The notes beneath the pieces were generated by a model, which was not told where the DNA came from, ran no database searches, and saw only the letters and a program-made list of their open reading frames with translations. The translations under genes were made by a program, and so were the position numbers. From contig JAZLAM010000010.1 of NCBI GenBank assembly GCA_045613125.1, forward strand, positions 1 to 34,852: a DNA stretch of 34,852 nt. The letters run 5' to 3'. Positions 23,146-32,104 of this stretch are shown here, in pieces. Positions within the stretch are counted from its first letter, which is position 1. Every line of letters begins with the position of its first letter. The DNA is from JAFTYO01 sp045613125 (GTDB lineage Bacteria > Pseudomonadota > Alphaproteobacteria > RF32 > CAG-239).

Positions 23146-23173
23146 AATTTATACAAATATTTTTTCTTGTCAA
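23146..23173 (-). promoter_or_regulatory. Putative promoter of the glycine-zipper lipoprotein gene
   Basis: On the minus strand TTGACA (23168-23173), a 16-base spacer and TAAATT (23146-23151). It is back-to-back with the asnS promoter. Confidence 0.45.
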
Positions 23174-23176
23174 TGC

Positions 23177-23205
23177 TAGACAATTAAATTATGTTGTTGT
23201 ATAGT
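23177..23205 (+). promoter_or_regulatory. Promoter of the asnS operon
   Basis: TAGACA (23177-23182), a 17-base spacer and TATAGT (23200-23205) lie 42 bases ahead of asnS. Confidence 0.6.
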
Positions 23206-23247
23206 GCAAAAAAAATAACGATAATGAATTTTAAGGATAAATAAAAA

Positions 23248-24636
23248 ATGTTAAAAAGAACCAAAATCGTAGATTTGTTAAATGCTCAAGAACCACAAAA
23301 ACAGGTGTTATTAAAAGGTTGGGTTAGAACGCGCCGTGATGCTAAAGACTTTTCTTTTATTGAAGTCAATGATGGCTCATGTCTAAAAAATATTCAGATT
23401 ATTGCCAATAATAGCTTAAATAACTACGATGACGTTAAAAAAATATCCACAGGTTCATCTGTTTCAGTTACAGGTTCTTTAGTCGAATCGCAAGGAGGAA
23501 ATCAAAAATTTGAGGTTATAGCAAACGATATTGAAATATATAGTATTGCTCCAGATGATTTTCCTCTTCAAAAGAAAAAACATACTGATGAATATTTAAG
23601 AACAATTGCTCATTTACGTCCCCGTTCAAACAAATATGGAGCGACATTTCGTATCCGTTCTGAGCTTTCTTATGCTATTCATAAGTTTTTCCACGAACGT
23701 CGTTTTCGTTATGTTCATACACCTATTATCACAGGATCAGATTGTGAAGGTGCCGGTGAAATGTTCCAGATAACTACTCTTGATTTGAAAAATCCGCCTC
23801 TCACACAAGACGGAAAGATAGATTATTCTCAAGATTTCTTCGGCAAACCTGCGCACTTAACCGTTTCAGGACAATTAAACGGAGAGATGTATGCTTGTGC
23901 ACTGGGCGACATTTATACTTTTGGTCCAACATTCAGAGCTGAAAACTCCAATACACAACGTCACGCTGCCGAATTTTGGATGATTGAACCTGAAATGGCA
24001 TTTGCCGATATTTTCGATGATATGGATTTGGCCGAAGACATGGTTCGCTATTGTGTAAAACACATAATAACAAATTGTGCTGAAGATTTAGAGTTGTTTG
24101 AAAAATTTGTTGACCCGACACTAAAACAAACCTTAGAAAACATTGCAAACAACAGTTTTGCTCGTATCACATATACCGAAGCAATTGAAATCATGCAAAA
24201 ATCCGGCAAAAAGTTTGAATATGAACCTAAATATGGCATTGATATGCAAACCGAACATGAACGCTTTTTAGCTGAAGAATATTTCAAAAAGCCAGTTATC
24301 GTACGTGATTATCCCAAAGAAATTAAAGCATTTTATATGCGCTTAAATGATGACGGAAAAACAGTCGCTGCCATGGATGTTTTAGTTCCACGCATCGGTG
24401 AACTTATAGGTGGTTCACAGCGTGAAGAACGTTATGACGTTTTGATTCAAAAAATTAAAGATATGGGTATGCAGATAGAAGACTATTCTTGGTATCTCGA
24501 TTCTCGTAAATTCGGTTCTGTTCCACATGCCGGATTTGGCCTAGGTTTTGAACGCATGATGATGCTTGTTACCGGTATTGCGAACATTCGTGATGTAATA
24601 CCGTTCCCGAGAACTCCTAAATCGGTTAATTTTTAA
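23248..24636 (+). CDS. asnS: Asparaginyl-tRNA synthetase
   Basis: This encodes 462 residues, full length for AsnRS. The N-terminal OB-fold anticodon-binding domain (VLLKGWVRTRRDAKDFSFIEVNDGS) is followed by the class II catalytic core. Motif 2 is FGPTFRAENSNTQRHAAEFWMIEPE, and motif 3 is GFGLGFERMMMLVTG near the C-terminus. It charges tRNA-Asn with asparagine in the cytosol. It heads an operon with a secreted hypothetical, rpoH and prmC. Confidence 0.97.
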   Translation: MLKRTKIVDLLNAQEPQKQVLLKGWVRTRRDAKDFSFIEVNDGSCLKNIQIIANNSLNNYDDVKKISTGSSVSVTGSLVESQGGNQKFEVIANDIEIYSIAPDDFPLQKKKHTDEYLRTIAHLRPRSNKYGATFRIRSELSYAIHKFFHERRFRYVHTPIITGSDCEGAGEMFQITTLDLKNPPLTQDGKIDYSQDFFGKPAHLTVSGQLNGEMYACALGDIYTFGPTFRAENSNTQRHAAEFWMIEPEMAFADIFDDMDLAEDMVRYCVKHIITNCAEDLELFEKFVDPTLKQTLENIANNSFARITYTEAIEIMQKSGKKFEYEPKYGIDMQTEHERFLAEEYFKKPVIVRDYPKEIKAFYMRLNDDGKTVAAMDVLVPRIGELIGGSQREERYDVLIQKIKDMGMQIEDYSWYLDSRKFGSVPHAGFGLGFERMMMLVTGIANIRDVIPFPRTPKSVNF

Positions 24637-24644
24637 GGAGAAAA

Positions 24645-25184
24645 ATGTTGATTAGGTTCTTATCATTTATATGTGTCCTGACAATATGTATAAGCTTTAG
24701 CTGTACTGTTGTATGGGCTATAGAAAATACAGAATATAATATCAACGCTTTACCTATAATAGATACTCTGGTTTCAAGTAATAACTCAGAACAAGAAGAG
24801 CCCAAAATTCTAAAATGTGAAGATCAAAAATTTTATGAAAAAACACTTACACAAATTCGAGATTATTCATCATCAATTACATCTACGTCAACCTTAGCAA
24901 AACGTCAAAGAGCTTTGTTGTTAGCTAACATTGATGGTTTTGAAACCGTAAACATTAAGAATTTAACTCCACAAACCGATAGAAATACAGCGAATGCTTT
25001 AATCATGTTAAAAATTAACAAACATCTAAAAGATACTGATTTCATTGTGTGTAAACAAATTGGCAACAATAAAGTACCTTTATACTTGATCGGATATCTT
25101 GAAACAAATAACTATATGGTTCATATAATTAATCTAGATCCATATTCTGATAATTATGAAAAAATATCATTTACTTATCCTTGA
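24645..25184 (+). CDS. Secreted protein of unknown function
   Basis: This encodes 179 residues. The signal peptide ends at VWA (about residue 25). The mature part has two cysteines (CEDQKF; IVCKQIG) that could form a disulphide, and a predicted alpha/beta domain with no motif I recognise. AAGGAG lies eight bases after asnS, so it is in the same operon. It has no evident link to translation or heat shock. Confidence 0.7.
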   Translation: MLIRFLSFICVLTICISFSCTVVWAIENTEYNINALPIIDTLVSSNNSEQEEPKILKCEDQKFYEKTLTQIRDYSSSITSTSTLAKRQRALLLANIDGFETVNIKNLTPQTDRNTANALIMLKINKHLKDTDFIVCKQIGNNKVPLYLIGYLETNNYMVHIINLDPYSDNYEKISFTYP

Positions 25185-25225
25185 GTATAAAAATGAAATA
25201 ACAAACAACAAATTAAAGTAAGAAT

Positions 25226-26125
25226 ATGAGTAAAAACAAAAATTTGGTGGTAGTAAACCACAAGACCAATCTTCCTGCCATTGTTGATGATGGCGGGCTC
25301 TATTCTTATTTAGAACAAATAAAAAAATTTCCTATATTAAGCGAAGATGAAGAAAATAGGCTAATTTATGATTTTAAGCAAAACGGCAATTTAGAATCGG
25401 CACAGAAACTCATTACATCACATTTAAGATTAGCCGCAAAAATTGCTCTAACATACAAAAGATATGGACTTCCCATGTCTGATATCATATCAGAAGCAAA
25501 CTTAGGTCTTATGCAAGCTGTTAAAAAATTTGATCAAGAGAAAAAAGTTCGCTTAGCTACATATGCTATATGGTGGATTAAGGCTGCTATACATGACTAT
25601 ATTTTAAAATCTTGGTCACTTGTAAAAATCGGCACGGTTGCTGCACAAAAAAAATTGTTTTATAATTTAAATAAAATTAAAGCTCGACTCGGAATATATG
25701 AAAATAAAGAACTTGAGCCAAAAGTTGTAAAAGAAATTGCGCGAGAACTGGTTGTTGAAGAACAAGATGTCATAGAGATGAATCGACGTATCAGCGGTGA
25801 TAAATCTTTAAATATTTGTGTTTATAACGACGAAGATGAAAAGAAAGAAAAGATAGACTTTTTACCTGATACAACCCAAAATATTGAAGCTAGCATTGCC
25901 AATAAGCAAGAAAATGTGTATAAACGAAAAATTCTGACTGATGCATTAAAGGTTTTAAATGAAAGAGAACTCCATATAGTGAAACTGCGTATGCTTTCAG
26001 ATGAACCTGTTACTCTTGATGAAATAGGTGCTGAGCTTAACATTAGTCGCGAGCGCGTGCGTCAAATTGAAAAACGTGCATTTGAGAAACTTTCTGCAGA
26101 AGTAAAAGCAAAAATGGTAGCTTAA
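25226..26125 (+). CDS. rpoH: Heat-shock sigma factor RpoH (sigma-32)
   Basis: This encodes 299 residues. Region 1.2/2 begins LYSYLEQIKKFPILSEDEE. Region 2.4 reads LATYAIWWIKAAIHDYIL. The RpoH-box equivalent is AAQKKLFYNLNKIK, which separates it from RpoD and RpoS. Region 4.2 has the HTH TLDEIGAELNISRERVRQIEKRAFEKL. It directs transcription of chaperone and protease genes. There are 41 bases between it and the upstream gene. prmC follows after three bases. Confidence 0.95.
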   Translation: MSKNKNLVVVNHKTNLPAIVDDGGLYSYLEQIKKFPILSEDEENRLIYDFKQNGNLESAQKLITSHLRLAAKIALTYKRYGLPMSDIISEANLGLMQAVKKFDQEKKVRLATYAIWWIKAAIHDYILKSWSLVKIGTVAAQKKLFYNLNKIKARLGIYENKELEPKVVKEIARELVVEEQDVIEMNRRISGDKSLNICVYNDEDEKKEKIDFLPDTTQNIEASIANKQENVYKRKILTDALKVLNERELHIVKLRMLSDEPVTLDEIGAELNISRERVRQIEKRAFEKLSAEVKAKMVA

Positions 26126-26128
26126 AAT

Positions 26129-26968
26129 ATGGATATATATCAGGAAACTATAAACAGATTAATTAAAGCAAATATACATTCTCCAAGGTTGGAAGCCAGA
26201 GTTCTGATTGCACATGCAATAAATACAGATACTAATGAAATAAACTCTTCAACCATAATAAATGATATGGCGAAGTCAAAACTTGAAATAATGATACAAG
26301 AACGTATAAACCATAAACCGTTAGATAAAATAATTGGTTCTAAAGCTTTTTATCGTCATAATTTTTTAACTTCCATTGACGTTCTATCCCCTCGCCCAGA
26401 TACTGAAATTTTAGTTGAAGAAGCTATAAGAATAATCCAAGAAAATAAATCAACAAATTTGCTAGATTTAGGTACCGGCTCAGGGTGCATTGTCCTAAGT
26501 ATATTATCTCAATGTAAAGACTTATCAGCAACTGCAGTAGATATATCCCCTAAAGCACTGGATATTGCAAAAAAAAATGCTGATAATTTAACGCTATCAA
26601 ACAGATGTAAATTTGTAAATGCCAGTTGGTTTGATGTTGATTTTAATAATAAGATAGAAAATACATATGATATCATTGTCAGCAATCCACCATATATACC
26701 TACATCAGATATTAAAACGTTAGAACCTGAAGTAAAAAATTTTGATCCGATGCTTGCTTTAGACGGAGGGTATAATGGACTTGACAGTTATAAACAAATT
26801 GCAAAAATAGCTAAAGAAAAAATCTCCAATAATGGTTATATTTTAGTTGAAGCAGGTATAAACCAGGAAATCGATATTATAAATATCTTTACATCTTATC
26901 AATTGCAACACATTGCAAGTATAAACGATTTAAACTCAATTCCGCGTTGCATTGTTTTTAAAGCATAA
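26129..26968 (+). CDS. prmC: Release factor N5-glutamine methyltransferase PrmC
   Basis: This encodes 279 residues. The N-terminal helical domain is followed by the SAM site LDLGTGSGC (112-120) and the catalytic NPPY (186-189) that binds the glutamine of the GGQ loop in release factors. The C-terminus has the usual ALDGGYNGLDSYKQI. The length fits the family. prmC normally follows prfA; here it follows rpoH. Confidence 0.95.
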   Translation: MDIYQETINRLIKANIHSPRLEARVLIAHAINTDTNEINSSTIINDMAKSKLEIMIQERINHKPLDKIIGSKAFYRHNFLTSIDVLSPRPDTEILVEEAIRIIQENKSTNLLDLGTGSGCIVLSILSQCKDLSATAVDISPKALDIAKKNADNLTLSNRCKFVNASWFDVDFNNKIENTYDIIVSNPPYIPTSDIKTLEPEVKNFDPMLALDGGYNGLDSYKQIAKIAKEKISNNGYILVEAGINQEIDIINIFTSYQLQHIASINDLNSIPRCIVFKA

Positions 26969-26975
26969 AGAATTA

Positions 26976-28541
26976 TTATCTGCCTGTATTTGCATTAAGG
27001 AAAGCTTGTAAAACAGCTCCTTGCTGATTATTGGTCGTTTCCTGAACTGCGTATTGATTAAGGTCAATGGTAACTCCATTCATCGACAATTTACCATCTT
27101 TAGTTTCTTCCATACCATCAGCATATTTGATTGAAGCATTTTCAGGCGAAAGCAACATATCTTTCAGCCCTTCATCTACAGGACCTTGTCTTGTGACAAT
27201 ATTCTTAAAATTTTCTTCTAAATATTGAGCTTTATCACTATCAGACGAAAGACCTATACTGTTAAAATAATTATCAATTTGAATAACCTCTCCAAATGTT
27301 AGTGAAGAATATCTAGGGTTTTTATCCTTAACCTCTGTCAAAACATCTTCATGGCTATAATCATCTAAAAGATCTTTGCAGTATCTCAAATCAATGTTTG
27401 TATTAAAATCTACAAGTACATTTTTTAGCATATTATTTGCAACTTTATCATATGCCTTATCATCATGGCCGATTGTCTGAAATAAATTATCAGCATAAAG
27501 ACAAATTTTGGCAAAATTAAAATGTTGAGCTTTATAAGTCTCTGCATGCTTACTATTCCAAGTATCACTTGATATCTTTACAATATCCCTCACTTGTTCC
27601 TTATTATTGATATCAAAATTATTTTGCGTAAGATAATCTTTTAACTCCGGACATATTTCTAATATGGATTCTACCGGATGTTTTTCCCCTCCATACTCAA
27701 TAGTTTCAATACCACGTTCTTTTAACTGACTATATTGATTGGCAATGTATAAATATTCAATTGCTTTTGATCTTTTCTCGTTTAATCTGTCATTGCGATA
27801 CAGATCAGAAAAATATTGTAAATTTTCTTCCGGATTAGCATTGTTTATCGCTTGCTGATGCCCCCATTCGTGGTATGCTGCAAGATTTTTAGCAACCGGA
27901 TTGCCTTTTCTGTATTCCACAATATAATTTAAGCCTTTATCTTTGAATTCTTTAGCCAAATCTTCTGATAACGGATCCATTTTTTGTAAAAAAATTGTAT
28001 TCGGATTAGTTGGGAAAAAATATGCAAGATAGTTTTCATTAAACATCGGATGAGACTTATCTATAGTAACAATTTCCGGCCGTTTTTCCTTTTTTATCGG
28101 ACTTCTCATAGATTTAAATTCTACATAGCGACAAGTTTCTAAATTAAGGTTACCGACATAACTATCATAATATTTCATTCGGAAATCCTCATTGTTATAA
28201 TCTACTTCTATCGATATATTTTTTTGCCGTATAAGTTTTTGAGCTTGTTCATCCTGATACATCTTTGCCTGTTCTGTAGCAAAATCAGCTGTTGATACTG
28301 TTTCATTGTACCCTGATTTTATTGCAACATTTTCTACACCAAAGGCATGACTATCATTTTGACTATTGGTTGCATCCTCAGTAGCATAAGCTTTACTCGG
28401 CAGAGCCATAGATAAAAGCGTAGCTGTTGTTACGGCTGATTGTCTTATAGTCGATTTTGTACGTTCCAACAAATCTTTTCTTTTTTGCAACCGAAATTTT
28501 TTTTCTTCAATATCCGACATATCTTTTCTCATAAATACCAT
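26976..28541 (-). CDS. Exported protein with a HEWGH zinc-metalloprotease-like motif
   Basis: This encodes about 521 residues from the ATG at 28541. An ATG at 28562 lies inside the putative -10 hexamer and so is unlikely; later ATGs at 28532 and 28520 are possible. A long charged N-region (about 30 residues) precedes a hydrophobic segment (SAVTTATLLSMALPSKAYA) with an AYA cleavage site. The middle carries NLAAYHEWGHQQAINN, about residue 220, a match to the HExxH zinc site of gluzincin/metzincin-like proteases. The third ligand is not obvious; the Glu in KRSKAIEYLY some 45 residues later is a candidate. The rest is helical and charged, of no family I know. An alternative is a non-enzymatic secreted factor with a chance HExxH. 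It converges on prmC with only seven bases between stops. Confidence 0.6.
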   Translation of the reverse strand: MVFMRKDMSDIEEKKFRLQKRKDLLERTKSTIRQSAVTTATLLSMALPSKAYATEDATNSQNDSHAFGVENVAIKSGYNETVSTADFATEQAKMYQDEQAQKLIRQKNISIEVDYNNEDFRMKYYDSYVGNLNLETCRYVEFKSMRSPIKKEKRPEIVTIDKSHPMFNENYLAYFFPTNPNTIFLQKMDPLSEDLAKEFKDKGLNYIVEYRKGNPVAKNLAAYHEWGHQQAINNANPEENLQYFSDLYRNDRLNEKRSKAIEYLYIANQYSQLKERGIETIEYGGEKHPVESILEICPELKDYLTQNNFDINNKEQVRDIVKISSDTWNSKHAETYKAQHFNFAKICLYADNLFQTIGHDDKAYDKVANNMLKNVLVDFNTNIDLRYCKDLLDDYSHEDVLTEVKDKNPRYSSLTFGEVIQIDNYFNSIGLSSDSDKAQYLEENFKNIVTRQGPVDEGLKDMLLSPENASIKYADGMEETKDGKLSMNGVTIDLNQYAVQETTNNQQGAVLQAFLNANTGR

Positions 28542-28553
28542 AATGCTACCTTT

Positions 28554-28581
28554 ATTGTACATATTTTCACTTATTTGTCAA
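28554..28581 (-). promoter_or_regulatory. Promoter of the HEWGH protein gene
   Basis: On the minus strand TTGACA (28576-28581), a 16-base spacer and TACAAT (28554-28559). It implies a very short leader for the ATG at 28541. Confidence 0.55.
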
Positions 28582-28718
28582 GTCATATTATTTATAGTAA
28601 CAGTTCATACAAATGAATTAACAATTAAGATTTGTCAAAACATATATTCTACTTAAATAGATATCATGCATATATCGTATATTAGCATACCTTTTCTGAT
28701 ATTAAATAAAATTTATTA

Positions 28719-28852
28719 TTGACGAAGAAAAAAAGATGTTGTAGCCTAAGTCAAGTTTTGTTTTTTATATAATGAGAAAAAAGATGAATTTATTTTATAC
28801 ATATATTCCTTTCATTATTATCCCCTAGGGGGGATCATCTTTTTTTGACATT
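28719..28852 (+). ncRNA. Candidate small RNA upstream of ileS
   Basis: The 336-base gap 28563-28898 holds no ORF. TTGACG (28719-28724), a 17-base spacer and TAGCCT (28742-28747) resemble a promoter. A terminator ends at about 28850, giving a predicted RNA of about 95 bases from near 28754. The ileS promoter starts at 28845, downstream of that terminator, so the terminator must serve another transcript. The family is not recognised; the evidence is position and signals only. Confidence 0.4.
28787..28850 (+). terminator. Terminator hairpin with a CCCCTAGGGG core
   Basis: ATCCCC-TAGG-GGGGAT forms a six-pair stem followed after four bases by a T-run. Outside it, a second 11-bp match (AAAAAAGATGA with TCATCTTTTTT) can close a larger stem. 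The T-run merges into the TTGACA of the ileS promoter. Confidence 0.6.
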
Positions 28853-28873
28853 AACAACTACTGAAATTTTAAT
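28845..28873 (+). promoter_or_regulatory. Promoter of ileS
   Basis: A perfect TTGACA (28845-28850), a 17-base spacer and TTTAAT (28868-28873), 25 bases ahead of the ATG. Confidence 0.65.
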
Positions 28874-28898
28874 CAATTATATAAACGGATAAAGAAAA

Positions 28899-31800
28899 AT
28901 GAAACATTATGCTAATGTGTCGGCAAAGCCTGACTTTGTCAAACTTGAAAAAGAAATTTTAAATTTTTGGGAAGAAAATAATACTTTTGAAAAATCTGTA
29001 AAAAATCGTGACGGAGCAGCAGAATTTGTTTTTTATGATGGCCCTCCGTTTGCTAACGGAACACCTCACTACGGACATATTATGGTATCATACGTAAAAG
29101 ATGTTGTTGCTCGTTTTCAAACCATGAACGGTAAAAAAGTTGAACGTCGCTTAGGATGGGACTGTCACGGATTACCTGCTGAAATGTCAGCTGAAAAACA
29201 ACTTGGTGTATCGGGACGTAAACAAATTGAACAATATGGTGTTGAAAAGTTTAACGATTTTTGTCGTGCCGATGTTTTAAAATATTCCGGCATTTGGGTC
29301 GATATGTTCAAACGCATCGGTCGTTGGGTTGATTTCAACAACGATTATAAAACAATGGATTTACCCTTTATGGAAAGTGTAATCAATAATTTTAAGCAAC
29401 TTTATGATAAAGGTTTGGTATATGAAGATTACAGAGTTTTACCATATTCTTGGGCAGCTGAAACTCCGCTTTCTAATTTTGAGGTAAACCAAGGATATCA
29501 GGATAAAACAGATAATGCCATTACTGTTATGTTTACCCTTGAAAACGGTATGAAAATTTTGGTTTGGACAACAACTCCATGGACATTACCTTCAAACTTG
29601 ATGTTGGCAGTCGGAAAAGAAATAGAATATGTCATCATGGAAGAAAATGGTCAGAAATATGTGTTAGCAAAAGCACTGCTCGGACGCTATAAAAAACAAC
29701 TTGAAAATGCTGTACAAGTCGGAACAATGACCGGTGCAGATTTAATCGGTATGAGTTATGAGCCAATGTTTAAATATTTTGAACACCTTAAATCAAAAGG
29801 CGCATTTAAGGTATTAAGCGGTGACTTTGTATCTACGGAAGATGGAACAGGTATCGTACACATTGCTCCAGGTTTCGGTCAAGATGACTTTGATGCTTGC
29901 AGAGCTTATGACGAGCATTTTCCGGTTGTTTGTCCAGTTGATGAAGCCGGTAAATTTACATCTGAAGTGGCAGATTATGAAGGTATGCAAGTTTTTGAAA
30001 CCAATGAGCCTATTATGCAGTGGTTAAAAACTAACGGATTATTGGTTAAAAAAGAACAATATACTCACTCTTATCCGTTCTGTTGGAGAACAGATACACC
30101 ACTGATTTATAAAGCTATGTCTTCTTGGTTTGTAAAGGTAACAGATTTTAGAGATCTAATGGTTGAAAACAATCAACAAATAAATTGGATGCCAGAGCAC
30201 ATTAAAGATGGCCGTTTCGGAAAATGGCTCGAAGGAGCAAGAGATTGGTCAATTTCAAGAAACAGATTTTGGGGCACTCCAATTCCGGTTTGGAAATCTG
30301 ATAATCCGAAATATCCAAGAGTTGATGTCTTTGGTTCGGTAGAAGAAATTAAAGAAAAAACCGGTATTGAGGTAACCAATTTACACAAACCATATATTGA
30401 TGATGTTGTATACAAAAACCCTGATGATCCGACAGGACAAACAATGATGCGTCGTGTCAGTGATGTTTTTGACTGTTGGTTTGAATCCGGATCAATGCCA
30501 TATGCTCAAGTACATTATCCGTTTGAAAATAAAGAATGGTTTGAAAATCATTTTCCGGCAGATTTTATTGTAGAAGCTATGGATCAAACCAGAGGTTGGT
30601 TCTATACTTTAACTGTTTTATCAACAGCACTTCACAATAAACCGGCATTTAAAAACTGTATTTGTACAGGTTTGCTAATGGCTGAAGGCGGTCAAAAACT
30701 TTCAAAAAGACTGAAAAATTATCCTGATCCCAATGAAGTTTTGGAAAATATAGGTTCTGAGGCACTTCGTTGGTTTTTGGTATCTTCTCCGGTGCTAAAA
30801 GGTGGAAATTTAGCAGTTGACAAAGAAGGAAAAGAAATAGCAAAAGCTTCACGAGCAACATTAATACCATTATGGAATGCTTTTTACTTCTTTACGCTTT
30901 ATGCAAATGCTGAAGAATATAAAGCAGAAGAAATTACTTCATCAACGGAAGCAATTGATAATTACATATTATCAAAACTCAAACATCTATGTAACACGGT
31001 TAAACTTGGGCTTGAGACATATGATGTATCAATGGCTACAAATGAAGCAACTTCTTTTATGGAAGTGTTAAATAACTGGTATATACGCAGAACCCGTGAT
31101 CGTTTTTGGGAAGGTGATAAACAGGCGTTTGACACTCTTTACACAGTGTTGCTGAACTTGAGTAAAATTTTGGCTCCATTGATGCCATTTGTATCAGAAT
31201 ACATATTCAAAAACTTAACTGGTGAAGAATCTGTTCATCTCACAGATTATCCGACATTATCATCAATTGAGATGGATAAACAACTTGTTCAAGAGATGGA
31301 TTTCTTACAAGAACTTTGTTCAGCTGGTAAATTTATTCGTGAAGAGAAAAACTTACGTAACCGTTTACCATTGGCAAGTCTTACACTTGTCGGAGCTGAT
31401 TTAAGCTCTGCTTACCAAGAGATTGTAAAAGATGAGCTTAATGTTAAAGAAGTTAAGTTTGATAACAATTTAAGCGCATATGCAGATAAAAAGCTTTACT
31501 TATACACACCTCTTTTAGGTAAAGCTCTCGGTAAAGATATGGGACCGGTTATGGCAGCATATAAACAAGGCAATTGGATATTAAATGATAACGGTACATT
31601 AAGTATTGCAGGGCAAACTCTTACTTCAGACTTATTTGAAGTTCGTCTTGATATGAAAGAAGGTGTTGCCGGACGTTCATTTGCACAAAATAAAGCTGTG
31701 ATATGTTTGGACACAAATATAACTGATGAGCTTAAAAGAGAAGGTTTTGCCAGAGACTTTGTTCGTATGGTTCAAACTTTACGTAAAGACAAAGATTTCA

Positions 31801-31985
31801 ACATTTCAGATCGAATAGTGTTAAGTTGGAATACAACAGATTCTGAATTGGCGCAAGCTCTTAACGAAAATCATCAATATATTGCTGAACAAGTTTTAGC
31901 CGTTAAAATAAATACAGCATGTATTGATGGTACAAAAGAAAATATTGACGGCAAAGATATTGTTTTTGATGCAATAGTTGCTTAA
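28899..31985 (+). CDS. ileS: Isoleucyl-tRNA synthetase, eukaryote-like (type 2)
   Basis: This encodes 1028 residues. The class I HIGH motif reads HYGH (57-60) in PPFANGTPHYGH, and the KMSKS motif reads KLSKR followed by LKNYPDP at about residue 600. WDCHGLPAE and the editing domain (VWTTTPWTLPSN; GTGIVHIAPGFGQDD) are intact. The KR-LKNYPDP form and the total length match type-2 enzymes shared by eukaryotes and several alphaproteobacteria, a group known for low mupirocin sensitivity. CGGAT precedes the start at a suitable distance. It is monocistronic with its own promoter and terminator. Confidence 0.97.
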   Translation: MKHYANVSAKPDFVKLEKEILNFWEENNTFEKSVKNRDGAAEFVFYDGPPFANGTPHYGHIMVSYVKDVVARFQTMNGKKVERRLGWDCHGLPAEMSAEKQLGVSGRKQIEQYGVEKFNDFCRADVLKYSGIWVDMFKRIGRWVDFNNDYKTMDLPFMESVINNFKQLYDKGLVYEDYRVLPYSWAAETPLSNFEVNQGYQDKTDNAITVMFTLENGMKILVWTTTPWTLPSNLMLAVGKEIEYVIMEENGQKYVLAKALLGRYKKQLENAVQVGTMTGADLIGMSYEPMFKYFEHLKSKGAFKVLSGDFVSTEDGTGIVHIAPGFGQDDFDACRAYDEHFPVVCPVDEAGKFTSEVADYEGMQVFETNEPIMQWLKTNGLLVKKEQYTHSYPFCWRTDTPLIYKAMSSWFVKVTDFRDLMVENNQQINWMPEHIKDGRFGKWLEGARDWSISRNRFWGTPIPVWKSDNPKYPRVDVFGSVEEIKEKTGIEVTNLHKPYIDDVVYKNPDDPTGQTMMRRVSDVFDCWFESGSMPYAQVHYPFENKEWFENHFPADFIVEAMDQTRGWFYTLTVLSTALHNKPAFKNCICTGLLMAEGGQKLSKRLKNYPDPNEVLENIGSEALRWFLVSSPVLKGGNLAVDKEGKEIAKASRATLIPLWNAFYFFTLYANAEEYKAEEITSSTEAIDNYILSKLKHLCNTVKLGLETYDVSMATNEATSFMEVLNNWYIRRTRDRFWEGDKQAFDTLYTVLLNLSKILAPLMPFVSEYIFKNLTGEESVHLTDYPTLSSIEMDKQLVQEMDFLQELCSAGKFIREEKNLRNRLPLASLTLVGADLSSAYQEIVKDELNVKEVKFDNNLSAYADKKLYLYTPLLGKALGKDMGPVMAAYKQGNWILNDNGTLSIAGQTLTSDLFEVRLDMKEGVAGRSFAQNKAVICLDTNITDELKREGFARDFVRMVQTLRKDKDFNISDRIVLSWNTTDSELAQALNENHQYIAEQVLAVKINTACIDGTKENIDGKDIVFDAIVA

Positions 31986-32004
31986 TATCAACATGTTAAT
32001 AAAA

Positions 32005-32039
32005 AACGACTTATTTTATCCAATAAGTCGTTTTTTTTT
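32005..32039 (+). terminator. Terminator of ileS
   Basis: AACGACTTATT (32005-32015) pairs perfectly with AATAAGTCGTT (32022-32032), followed by a run of T. Confidence 0.95.
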
Positions 32040-32049
32040 GCGAAAATAC

Positions 32050-32078
32050 TAGACAAAACAAAAAAAATATGTTAGCAT
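32050..32078 (+). promoter_or_regulatory. Putative promoter of the 32105 gene
   Basis: TAGACA (32050-32055), a 17-base spacer and TAGCAT (32073-32078). It resembles the asnS promoter in its -35 and spacing. Confidence 0.45.
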
Positions 32079-32104
32079 AAACTTATAATATTGGGAGAAA
32101 TGTT

